Below are positions 30,379 to 37,482 of a stretch of DNA of 64,000 nt, one piece after another. Below the pieces are notes generated by a model. The model worked only from the letters and a program-made list of their open reading frames with translations. It was not told the DNA's origin and made no database searches. A program made the translations under genes and the position numbers. Positions within the stretch are counted from its first letter, which is position 1, and each line of letters begins with the position of its first letter. The DNA comes from DASUPK01 sp963795665 (lineage in GTDB: Bacteria > Actinomycetota > Thermoleophilia > Solirubrobacterales > 70-9): assembly GCA_963795665.1 (NCBI GenBank), contig CAWCIP010000022.1, forward strand, positions 1 to 64,000, in the 5' to 3' direction.

Positions 30379-31065
30379 ATGCCAGACGTCGAATTCGAGG
30401 CGAACGGAGGTACAGCGAAGGGCTACCTGGCGGAGCCCGACGGCGAGGGTCCCGGGCTCGTCGTGCTGGGGGAGTGGTGGGGCCTGGATGACAACGTCCG
30501 CGGCATCGCCGACAGCTTCGCCAGGGAAGGCTTCGTGGCGCTCGCGCCGGACCTGTACGGCGGAAACACGACGGAGGAGCCCGACGAGGCTCAGAAGCAG
30601 TTGATGGCGATGAACATGGAGGAGGCCGAGAAGGACATGCGGGGCGCGGTCAAGTACGTCCTCGACCACCCCAAGTGCAACGGCGAGGTCGGCTCGGTCG
30701 GGTTCTGCGCCGGCGGCGGGCTCTCGGTCTGGGCGGCCGCCTCGAACCCGCAGATCGGCGCGGCGGTCACCTACTACTACGTCATGCCTCACGGGAAGCC
30801 GGACTTCTCGAACATCAAGGCGCCGGTGCTGGGCCACTTCGGGACCAATGACGACTTCATCTCGGTCGACGACGCCAAGGCGCTCGAGCAGGAGCTGCAG
30901 GCCGCCGGAGTGGACGCGGCCTTCGAGTACTACGAGGGTGGCGGCCACGCGTTCGCCAACGACCACAACCGGCTGGGTACCTACGACCAGGCGCACGCGG
31001 CGAAGGCTTGGGAGCGCACAACCTCGTTCCTGAAGGAGCACCTCGGCAGGAACGGCTCGAGCTAG
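30379..31065 (+). CDS. Dienelactone hydrolase family protein
   Basis: An alpha/beta hydrolase of 228 residues. It carries the DLH triad: the cysteine nucleophile in VGFCAGGG, the aspartate in GTNDDFIS and the histidine in GGGHAFAND. The active-site glutamate follows VVLGEWWGLDDNV. Family members open lactones such as dienelactone; the real substrate is unknown. The ATG is preceded by AGGAGG at 7-8 bases, overlapping the previous stop. It is the last gene of the operon beginning about 27.8 kb. Confidence 0.92.
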   Translation: MPDVEFEANGGTAKGYLAEPDGEGPGLVVLGEWWGLDDNVRGIADSFAREGFVALAPDLYGGNTTEEPDEAQKQLMAMNMEEAEKDMRGAVKYVLDHPKCNGEVGSVGFCAGGGLSVWAAASNPQIGAAVTYYYVMPHGKPDFSNIKAPVLGHFGTNDDFISVDDAKALEQELQAAGVDAAFEYYEGGGHAFANDHNRLGTYDQAHAAKAWERTTSFLKEHLGRNGSS

Positions 31066-31070
31066 CCGGC

Positions 31071-31446
31071 CTAGTCAGTCTGCGGACCGCGCCGGAACCA
31101 GACCGAGCGGTCCTTCCAGTCGTGCGCCATCAGCACACCGCCCGCCAGGGTCCAGGCGAGCGCGCGGCTCGACTCGGAAACGGCGCGCCGCGAGTTGCGC
31201 CAGCCCGGCGGTCGCGACGGCGATGCCTGTGAGCCCGTGGTGGAGGCGCTGCCCCCCGATCCAGAGCCGTCGCAGCTCGGGGTCGATCCCGACGATCCGG
31301 TTTCCGAGGGGTCCAGGGCTTCATCGACCTCAGGTGTCTCATCGGATCGGGGAGTCGTGCCGATCAGCACAAGACTCGGTATTCCGATGGTGATCTCCTG
31401 CTCAGACGGACGAGCCTGCGGAAACTGGCCAGCCAGCCAGTCCGTG
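31071..31446 (-). pseudogene. Hypothetical protein, frame broken at two places
   Basis: On the minus strand the outer parts share one frame: an N-terminal part ITIGIPSLVLIGTTPRSDET and an end ALAWTLAGGVLMAHDWKDRS followed by VWFRRGPQTD and TAG at 31071-31073. The coding-like middle (IVGIDPELRRLWIGGQRLHH, then GLTGIAVATAGLA) is in another frame. Two compensating indels at about 31300 and 31190 would restore one protein of about 120 residues with a membrane-like helix. No standard start codon is visible, so the 5' end is approximate. The family is unknown and this could still be non-coding. Confidence 0.4.
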
Positions 31447-31449
31447 CGC

Positions 31450-31461
31450 TAGGGTGCGGAC
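31450..31461 (+). promoter_or_regulatory. Leaderless-type -10 element for R2lox
   Basis: TAGGGT at 31450-31455 ends 6 bases before the ATG at 31462. No Shine-Dalgarno sequence is present. Confidence 0.5.
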
Positions 31462-32388
31462 ATGAGCACTCAGACCGGACCGTCGCGCGCCGGCCGCGAG
31501 GACTTCAAGGCGACCTCCGACCCCGCCCTCCAGGAAGGGGGCCGGAGCGACGTCAAGCTCCTCGACTACACCCAGCTCTACAACCTCTGGGAGAAGCAGC
31601 AGTGGCTCACCCAGGACCTCGACTTCTCGCAGGACCGGGTCGACTGGCACGAGCGGATCCCGGAGGAGGAGCGCTTCCAGCGGATGTACGGGCTCTCGAG
31701 CTTCTTCATCGGCGAGCAGAAGGTCGCCGACGAGCTCGGCCCGATCATGCGCGCGGCCCCGACCGAGGCGCAGCGGATCTTCCTCTGCACCCAGATCGCC
31801 GACGAGGCTCGCCACGTCCGGTTCTTCGACCGGTTCTTCAGCGAGGTCGGTGTGCTCGAGGGGTCCGACGATCTCCCGCAGCGGCTCGCGGCGCTCGAGG
31901 AGCACGTCAACGACGCCTTTCACACGCTCTTCGACGACCTGTTGAAGAGCCGGGTCGACCGGCTCGCTCAGGAGCCCGAGGACCTGGACGCCCTGGTGGA
32001 GGCGGTGACGCTCTACCACATGGTCATCGAGGGGATGCTTGCCCTGACGGGCCAGCACTTCATCATCGACTACAACGAGCGGATGGGGACGCTGCCTGGC
32101 TTCGTCGAGGGCTTCTCCAATGTGGCGCGCGACGAGCACCGCCACATCGCCTTCGGCGTCCGCTTCCTGACCGATTGCGTCAAGGCGGACGACCGCTACC
32201 GCGAGGTCATCCAGAAGATGCTCGAGCAGTCCCTACCGGTCGCGGACGGTGTGATCGAACCGCCGTGGCCCGAGGAGGAGGACAACACGGAGCTGTTCGG
32301 TGCGAGCCGCGAGGAGACGCACGCGTTCGCCGCCCAGGCCCTGACCCGGCGGCTCAAGGTCATCGGGCTGGTGCCCGCTACCGCCTGA
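31462..32388 (+). CDS. R2-like ligand-binding oxidase (R2lox; ribonucleotide reductase beta-like)
   Basis: A Mn/Fe carboxylate oxidase of the ferritin-like superfamily, 308 residues. The metal ligands are visible as GE85, DE115ARH118, IEG and DEHRH. The residues that form the R2lox valine-tyrosine cross-link are at the family spacing: Val88 three residues after Glu85 (FIGEQKVADEL), and the tyrosine five residues before the third glutamate (LYHMVIEGMLA). No nrdA-like large subunit is nearby. This favours R2lox, known from Mycobacterium and Geobacillus, over a class I ribonucleotide reductase. The physiological substrate of the family is unknown. Confidence 0.85.
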   Translation: MSTQTGPSRAGREDFKATSDPALQEGGRSDVKLLDYTQLYNLWEKQQWLTQDLDFSQDRVDWHERIPEEERFQRMYGLSSFFIGEQKVADELGPIMRAAPTEAQRIFLCTQIADEARHVRFFDRFFSEVGVLEGSDDLPQRLAALEEHVNDAFHTLFDDLLKSRVDRLAQEPEDLDALVEAVTLYHMVIEGMLALTGQHFIIDYNERMGTLPGFVEGFSNVARDEHRHIAFGVRFLTDCVKADDRYREVIQKMLEQSLPVADGVIEPPWPEEEDNTELFGASREETHAFAAQALTRRLKVIGLVPATA

Positions 32389-34085
32389 CCTTCTTCTTCT
32401 GTGCCTTGTGCTTCTTGGGGGCCGAGTAGGACAGCGGCTTCACGCTGCCGCTCGACGATCGCGCCCGTCGCACCGGTCTCGGTGGGGGCTGGTGCGGGCG
32501 GTGGTGCGGTGCAGCTGCTCGGCGCTCCGGCGTCGGTGACGCCGTCGCCGTCCGCGTCGCAGGTGGCGGGCTCCACGCCCGTGGTGACCGGGCCGGTCTG
32601 GGCCGGAGTGTTCGGCTGGGAGTCGCTGTTGGCGACGGCGTTCTTGTGGTGATGGTGCTTGCCCGTCGTTACGGCCGCGGTGGTGCCGCCGGTTTGCGCG
32701 CCCGCCGCCGCGGCCGGGTCCGTCGGCTGCGGCGGGACCGTGACCGTGTCCGGCGGTGCGGTCGCCGCCGGCGCCGCGGTCGGAGGCGTCTGGGCCGCGG
32801 CCGCGTCCGGAGTCGCCGTGGCGTCGGTCTTGGGCGGGACCCCGATCTTCGTCAGCTTGCTGCGGTCGACCACCTTGTGCTTCGCGGGAGCGGGCTTGGA
32901 AGGATGATCTGAGACGTTCTGGATCTCCGCAGCGCCGCCGGCGATGATCGCGGCGGTCGCGATGCCCGCTGCCGCCTTGGTGCCGATCGCGGCGGCGGCG
33001 CCACCGGCCGCCGTCATTGCGCCTCCGCCCGCGGCCGCACCGCCGGCCGCGGCGGCTCCGCCGATCGCGGCCGTGCTGCCGGCTGCCGCCGCGCCGGCCC
33101 CGGCCGCTCCGGCACCCGCCGCGCCGGCACCAGCAGCGCCGGCAGCACCGGCACCTGCAGCGCCCGCACCCGCCGCGCCCGCACCTGCACCAGCCGCGCC
33201 TGCACCGGCGCCAGCGCTCGCAGCGCCGCCGCCGCCCGCGCCCGCGGCCGCGCCGCCACCGCCACCGCCGAACAGGCCGGTGAGTTTGGCGACCAGCGCT
33301 CCCTTGAGCAGGAGCAGCGGACCGGCGGGGAAGATCGCGGCAAGCGCCTTGGTGTCGGAGCGAAGCTGTGTACGGAACTCGCGGCAGGGATCGCAGGACT
33401 TCAGGTGGCGGCGAACCGGCCCGGAGACCTTGGCGATGCCCTCGGCGGCCTCTGCGAGCTCCAGGCGGACGTCGTCGCAAGTGAGCTGGCGGGCCTGGCT
33501 CGACTCGGCCAGGGCGATCCTGGCACGGACGAGCAGGCTCTTGACGCCGGGCACTGTCGTGTCCATCGCCTGAGCGATCTCCTCATAGCTCATCGCGTCG
33601 ATCTCGCGGAGCAGGAGCGCGGAGCGCTGCGTCTCGGGCAGGTGGGAGACGTCGTCGAGAAGGTTGCGGAACTCCTCGCGGTTCTGGACCCGCTCGAGCG
33701 TGGTCACTCCGTTCATATGGGGGTGGGTGTCCATCGTGTCCTGGCCGTCCGCGGTCGGCTTGCGAAGGTGGTTGAGTGAGCGGTTGCGCGCGATCCGGTA
33801 GAGCCAGGGCCGCACGGCGATCGGCCGCTCGTCGGCGACCATCGCGTTGTAGGCGGCGACGAAGACCTCCTGGAGCACGTCCTCCGCGTCCTCGGTCGAC
33901 CCGAGCATCTGGCGACAGAAGCCGAGGAGGCGCGACTGGTAGCGCTCGACGAGTGCGTCGAAGGCGTGCTGGTGGCCCTTTCGGGTCAGCGCGACGAGAT
34001 TCTCGTCAGCCTGAAAGCGGAGGAGGGGCGATCGCCGGGCGAAGAGCCCGCGTCGCTGTGCGTGTGTGAGAGTTGAGGCTTCCAA
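32378..34085 (-). CDS. ECF-type sigma factor fused to zinc-finger, Ala/Gly and Asp-rich C-terminal regions (frameshifted at the end)
   Basis: About 570 residues. Region 2 of an ECF sigma factor is at about residues 32-100 (HAFDALVERYQSRLLGFCRQ, DAEDVLQEVFVAAY, PWLYRIARNRSLNHLR). Region 4 is at about 145-195 (LPETQRSALLLREIDAMSYE, then EIAQAMDTTVPGVKSLLVRA). An HLKSCDPCREF segment follows, like the HxxxCxxC zinc site of anti-sigma factors, then a hydrophobic helix, about 100 residues of Ala/Gly repeats, a Pro/Thr/Ala region and a CDADGDGVTD calcium-loop-like motif. The raw frame overruns the convergent R2lox gene. A single-base correction near 32455 gives SVKPLSYSAPKKHKAQKKKV and a TAG at 32378. 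The start is TTG 34085. Confidence 0.85.
33010..33295. repeat. Ala/Gly-coding low-complexity tract in the sigma factor
   Basis: Repeated gccgcgccggcacc-type units encode about 95 residues that are almost all Ala and Gly. Confidence 0.7.
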
Positions 34086-34207
34086 ACCGGGGGGTGGGGG
34101 ATTACGAAGCTGCTCTCCTTCCCCACCGGGAACACGGTAGCAGCGGATCTGTTGCGCTCTCCAAGGGCTTAATGCCCCCGAAACGTACTCGTTAGACCCG
34201 GGATTAA

Positions 34208-34222
34208 CCCGCTATTTGCGGG
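34208..34222. other. Small hairpin in the sigma-factor upstream region
   Basis: CCCGC-tattt-GCGGG, within the 187-base gap 34086-34272. No clear promoter hexamers were found in that gap. Confidence 0.25.
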
Positions 34223-34256
34223 AGATCTCTCCTCGAGACGTCGCGATGATCGCCGA

Positions 34257-34275
34257 TAGGCCTAAGGGAGGCCTA
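34257..34275 (-). terminator. Hairpin overlapping the MFS stop codon
   Basis: TAGGCCT-aaggg-AGGCCTA is a perfect 7-base stem that includes the TAG stop of the efflux gene. It has no T-run, so termination is likely but not certain. Confidence 0.35.
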
Positions 34276-35748
34276 AGCCGCCAGTCGCTCGGCGGGCTCG
34301 GCCTCGATCCCGACCGCAGCGCCCTCCTCGATCTCGCTCTCGATCTCCTCGGCATTCGGCATGCGCAGGGCGAAGATCGCGAGCAGCAGGCCGATCGCCG
34401 CCGCCCCTGCGGCGATCAGGAAAGCGAGGTGGTAGCCGCCGCTGAGCGCCTGGGTGGCGCCTTCCCCGGCCGAGCGGAGCGCGTCGGTCCGGTCGGTGGC
34501 GATCGTCCCCAGGGCCGCCAGTCCGATCGCGGCCGAGAGCTGGATGGAGACCTGGATCGTCCCCGACGCGAGGCCGGCGTCCTTGGACGGCACGTCCTCC
34601 ATCGCGATCATCATCAGCGGCGGGTTGGCGGCCCCGAAGCCGAGACCGAGCACCGCCAGCGAGGCGAAGATCGCCGGGAAGTAGGGGGTCGACTGCTCGA
34701 TCTGCGAGAAGAGGAGCAGCCCCACGACCGGTCCCGCGATGCCGACGACGAGCGTCCGCTTGGGACCGAAGCGCTCGACCAGCCGGGCGGCCAGGCCGGC
34801 CGACATGGTCGCCAGGGAGACGCTCATCGCCATGAAGGCGAGGCCGATCTGAACCGGGCTCATGCCGCGGACGTGCTCGAAGTAGAGCGCGCCGAGGAAG
34901 AAGGTCGAGTAGGCGCCGGTGACCAGAAAGCCTCTGACCAGGTTGGCGGTGACCAGGCTGCGCAGGCCGAGGACCCGCAGCGGCATGATCGGATTCGAGA
35001 TCCGTGCCTCGAGCGCGACGAACGCGGCCAGCAGCAGCGCGGCGGCGCCGGCCAGGATGAGGGTCCGCTCGCCGGTCCAGCCCCACTCCGGGATCTTGAT
35101 CAGGGCGTAGATCAGCGCGATCGACGAGGCCGTGATCAGGACGGAGCCGAGCCAGTCGATCCGCTCGCCGGCGGCCAATCCCTCGTTCTCCGCGATCAGC
35201 GAGCGCCCCAGCAGGTAGGTGACCGCGCCGATCGGCAGGTTGACGAAGAAGATCCAGTGCCAGCTGATCGCCTCCGTCAGGGCGCCCCCGAGCAGCAGGC
35301 CGAGGGAGGCGCCACCGGCGATCACGAAGGTGTAGAGGCTCATCGCCTTCGCCCGCTCGCTCGGCCGTGGGAACTCGACGGCGATGATCGCGATGATCAC
35401 CGCGGAGGTGAGCGCCGCGGCGGCGCCCTGCAGGAAGCGGGCGGCGACCAGCGCCCCGCCGCTCGGCGCGATGCCGCAGAGCAGCGAGGCGGCGGTGAAG
35501 GCGGCGACGCCGAGGAGGAAGACGCGCTTCCGCCCGAACAGGTCGCCGAGCCGACCCGCCAGCAGGAGGAGGCTGCCGAAGGTGATCAGGTAGCCGTCGA
35601 CGACCCAGGTCAGGCTCGACTGGCTGAAGTGGAGGTCCGACTGGATCGAGGGGAGGGCGACGTTGACGATCGTCGTGTCGAGGATGATCATCAGCTGCCC
35701 CAGGCAGACGACGAAGAGAGCGATCCACCTGCGGCGGTCCGAATTCAT
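34273..35748 (-). CDS. MFS transporter, DHA2 (EmrB/QacA) drug-efflux family
   Basis: A proton-driven exporter with 14 predicted helices and about 491 residues. The DHA2 signature LDTTIVNVALPSIQSDL is in helix 1, the MFS motif GRLGDLFGRKRVFLLG follows helix 2, and motif C-like GGASLGLLLGGALTEAISWH is in helix 5. The substrate cannot be predicted. An in-frame GTG at 35787 would extend it by 13 residues. However, that codon lies on the likely -10 hexamer, so ATG 35748 (MNSDRRRWIALF) is preferred. It is divergent from a MarR regulator that shares its promoter region, a typical repressor-pump pair. Confidence 0.92.
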   Translation of the reverse strand: MNSDRRRWIALFVVCLGQLMIILDTTIVNVALPSIQSDLHFSQSSLTWVVDGYLITFGSLLLLAGRLGDLFGRKRVFLLGVAAFTAASLLCGIAPSGGALVAARFLQGAAAALTSAVIIAIIAVEFPRPSERAKAMSLYTFVIAGGASLGLLLGGALTEAISWHWIFFVNLPIGAVTYLLGRSLIAENEGLAAGERIDWLGSVLITASSIALIYALIKIPEWGWTGERTLILAGAAALLLAAFVALEARISNPIMPLRVLGLRSLVTANLVRGFLVTGAYSTFFLGALYFEHVRGMSPVQIGLAFMAMSVSLATMSAGLAARLVERFGPKRTLVVGIAGPVVGLLLFSQIEQSTPYFPAIFASLAVLGLGFGAANPPLMMIAMEDVPSKDAGLASGTIQVSIQLSAAIGLAALGTIATDRTDALRSAGEGATQALSGGYHLAFLIAAGAAAIGLLLAIFALRMPNAEEIESEIEEGAAVGIEAEPAERLAA

Positions 35749-35785
35749 CGCTAGTGTGTTGGTCGTAGGCTCCACGAGGATCGTC

Positions 35786-35821
35786 ACTATATCAGGGATT
35801 ATCTCTCGGTCAAGGATAATC
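35786..35821 (-). promoter_or_regulatory. MFS promoter with embedded MarR operator
   Basis: On the minus strand TTGACC (35813-35808), a 16-base spacer and TATAGT (35791-35786) form a good promoter for the efflux gene. The inverted repeat GATTATC (35797-35803)/GATAATC (35815-35821), with an 11-base spacer, lies across it. A bound MarR dimer would cover the -35 and spacer. Confidence 0.6.
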
Positions 35822-35833
35822 TTCGAGGCAGGC

Positions 35834-35847
35834 TACGATTGGGAGAG
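35834..35847 (+). promoter_or_regulatory. Leaderless-type -10 element for the MarR gene
   Basis: TACGAT at 35834-35839 ends 8 bases before the ATG at 35848; the spacer contains GGGAGAG, which could also serve as a weak ribosome-binding site. Confidence 0.4.
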
Positions 35848-36288
35848 ATGAATACGCAAGCTCCATCCGTGGCGGGCTCGATGAACCTGTTGACGCGGCT
35901 GTCCCGCGTCATCTACCGCCGCGCGATCCCGGAGCTGATCGGTATCAAGATCAAGGAGTTCGTCGCCCTCGTCTACCTGCGCGAGTCGGGGCGGGCGACC
36001 CAGCAGAAGCTGGCGGAGACGATGATGATGGACGCCAACAACTGCGTGATCCTGCTCAACGGACTCGAGGACGAGGGGCTGATCGCGCGGACCCGGGATC
36101 CCGAGGATCGCCGCCGGCACATCGTCGAGATCACGCCGAAGGGCAACCGCGCACTGGAGAAGGCGGAGCGGGAGCTCGAGACCCTGGAGGACGACGTGCT
36201 CGGCAACCTCGACCGCTCCGAGCGCGACCAGCTTCGCGACCTCTTAGCCAAGGCGCTCGAGGACCACTCGCTCGCGATCTCGGCCTAG
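35848..36288 (+). CDS. MarR-family transcriptional regulator
   Basis: A 146-residue winged-helix dimer protein, probably repressor of the divergent efflux pump and of itself. The MarR pattern is evident: GIKIKEFVALVYLRESGRAT, QQKLAETMMMDANNCVILLN as recognition helix, then LEDEGLIARTRDPEDRRRHI with the DxRxR wing, and a C-terminal dimerisation helix. ATG 35848 is preferred to the in-frame TTG three codons upstream because of the -10 spacing. Confidence 0.92.
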   Translation: MNTQAPSVAGSMNLLTRLSRVIYRRAIPELIGIKIKEFVALVYLRESGRATQQKLAETMMMDANNCVILLNGLEDEGLIARTRDPEDRRRHIVEITPKGNRALEKAERELETLEDDVLGNLDRSERDQLRDLLAKALEDHSLAISA

Positions 36289-36326
36289 CGCCCGGCGAGC
36301 AGGCCTCGGCGCTTCGCGGCTCCCTC

Positions 36327-36412
36327 GCCGGGGTAGCCCAATTGGTCGAGGCGGCGCCCTTAAAAGGTGCTGTCCCTTCGGGGACGTGTGGGTTCGAATC
36401 CCACCCCCGGCA
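36327..36412 (+). tRNA. tRNA-Leu (anticodon TAA)
   Basis: The 86-base cloverleaf has an acceptor GCCGGGG pairing with CCCCGGC, a D-arm GCCC..GGC, and an anticodon stem GCGCC/GGTGC with loop CTTAAAA (anticodon TAA). A long class II variable arm (TCCC-ttc-GGGGA) follows, then the T-arm GTGGG-TTCGAAT-CCCAC and discriminator A. The 3' CCA is not encoded. The long variable arm and discriminator A agree with leucine. Confidence 0.95.
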
Positions 36413-36424
36413 CTTCCAATCAGC

Positions 36425-36760
36425 TCATGCAGTTCGCCAGCGATTCGGGTCCTGGCGGTCCTCGAGGCGCTTCTCCACCGAGCGGACCTTGTCGTCAAGC
36501 GATTGGACCTTGTCCGTTCGCTCGTCGAGCTTGAGGACGATGTAGGAGCGGGGGAGGCCCAGGTCGAACGGCACCCGATGGAGCTGGGCGACGACAGCGA
36601 GGATGTCGTCCGTCGTGCCCTCGAGCTCGGTGCCCATCGCGTGCAGCCTGTAGCGGACCCGGTGCTGGTCTGCGAGCCTGCGCTGGATCTCGGCGATGTA
36701 CTCACCGGCGCTCGGGTCCGATCGCCCGAGCCCGATCACGGTCAGGTCCGCGGTTGCCAT
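36425..36760 (-). CDS. MTH1187/UPF0045-type thiamine-binding protein
   Basis: A 111-residue ferredoxin-like-fold protein (ADLTVIGLGRSDPSAGEYIA, YRLHAMGTELEGTTDDILAV, SYIVLKLDERTDK). Family members bind thiamine or hydroxymethylpyrimidine and are small cytosolic tetramers. The ATG at 36760 is preceded by GATACT seven bases upstream, the leaderless arrangement. It is convergent with the tRNA. Confidence 0.8.
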   Translation of the reverse strand: MATADLTVIGLGRSDPSAGEYIAEIQRRLADQHRVRYRLHAMGTELEGTTDDILAVVAQLHRVPFDLGLPRSYIVLKLDERTDKVQSLDDKVRSVEKRLEDRQDPNRWRTA

Positions 36761-36817
36761 GGGGGCAAGTATCACCGGGCATCTCACCATGGGAGGAGGA
36801 TCGCTCCCAAATGAGGG

Positions 36818-36829
36818 TAAGGTCGCCCC
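36818..36829 (+). promoter_or_regulatory. Leaderless-type -10 element for the SDR gene
   Basis: TAAGGT at 36818-36823 ends 6 bases before the ATG at 36830. Confidence 0.4.
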
Positions 36830-37465
36830 ATGAACGTCGTCATCGTCGGCGGCCACGGCCAGATCGCCATGCGGCTGGCGAAGATCCTCGCCGAGCGCGG
36901 CGACAGTCCCCGAGGGATCATCCGCAAGACCGAGCAGGCCGATGACCTCGAGAAGATCGGCGCCGAGCCGATCGTCCTCGACATCGAGAACGTCGACGAC
37001 ATCGACGATGGCTTCGCGGGGGCCGACGCGGTGGTCTTCGCCGCCGGAGCGGGAGCGGGGAGCGGGCCGGCGCGCAAGCTCACCGTCGACTACGGCGGAG
37101 CCGTCAAGTCGGTCGACGCCGCGATCGCCAAGGAGATCCGCCGCTTCGTGATCGTGAGCGCGATCGGCGCGAACCACCCCGAGCGCTGGTCGGACGAGAT
37201 GAAGCCGTACTACGAGGCCAAGGCCGACGCGGACAAGTTCGTCGCCGAGAGCGGCCTCGACTACACGATCGTTCGCCCCGGCCGGCTGACGGACGAGCCC
37301 GGCACGGGCAGGGTGAGCGTGGACGGCGGGGGGTCGGGATCCGTCTCCCGCGACGACGTGGCCCTGGTGCTGGCCGAGCTGCTCCGCGCCGACAACTCGA
37401 TCGGCAAGGCATTCGACCTACTCGGGGGCGAGACGCCCGTCGCGGAGGCCATAGCCGCGCTGTAG
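36830..37465 (+). CDS. NAD(P)-binding atypical short-chain dehydrogenase (SDR_a5-like)
   Basis: 211 residues. A Rossmann nucleotide loop VVIVGGHGQIAMRLAKIL is at the N-terminus, DADAVVFAAG-type strand 4 (FAGADAVVFAAGAGAGSG) near residue 65, and the SDR-like VSAIGANHP and YYEAKADADKFV near residues 105-130. The family (YwnB/HSCARG-like) includes NAD(P)H sensors and epimerase-like enzymes, so a specific reaction cannot be given. Confidence 0.87.
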   Translation: MNVVIVGGHGQIAMRLAKILAERGDSPRGIIRKTEQADDLEKIGAEPIVLDIENVDDIDDGFAGADAVVFAAGAGAGSGPARKLTVDYGGAVKSVDAAIAKEIRRFVIVSAIGANHPERWSDEMKPYYEAKADADKFVAESGLDYTIVRPGRLTDEPGTGRVSVDGGGSGSVSRDDVALVLAELLRADNSIGKAFDLLGGETPVAEAIAAL

Positions 37466-37482
37466 GGGACAATTGGGGGACC

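Noticed and set aside
31462..32388. Class I ribonucleotide reductase beta subunit (nrdB)
   Set aside because: No nrdA nearby, and the Val/Tyr cross-link spacing of R2lox is present.
33010..33295. CRISPR-like or tandem-repeat array
   Set aside because: The repeats are imperfect Ala/Gly codon runs within a coding frame, with no spacer structure.
34216..35754. Plus-strand 512-codon frame over the efflux gene
   Set aside because: It is the complement of a clear DHA2 transporter and is rich in Asp/Arg/Gln repeats without family signal.
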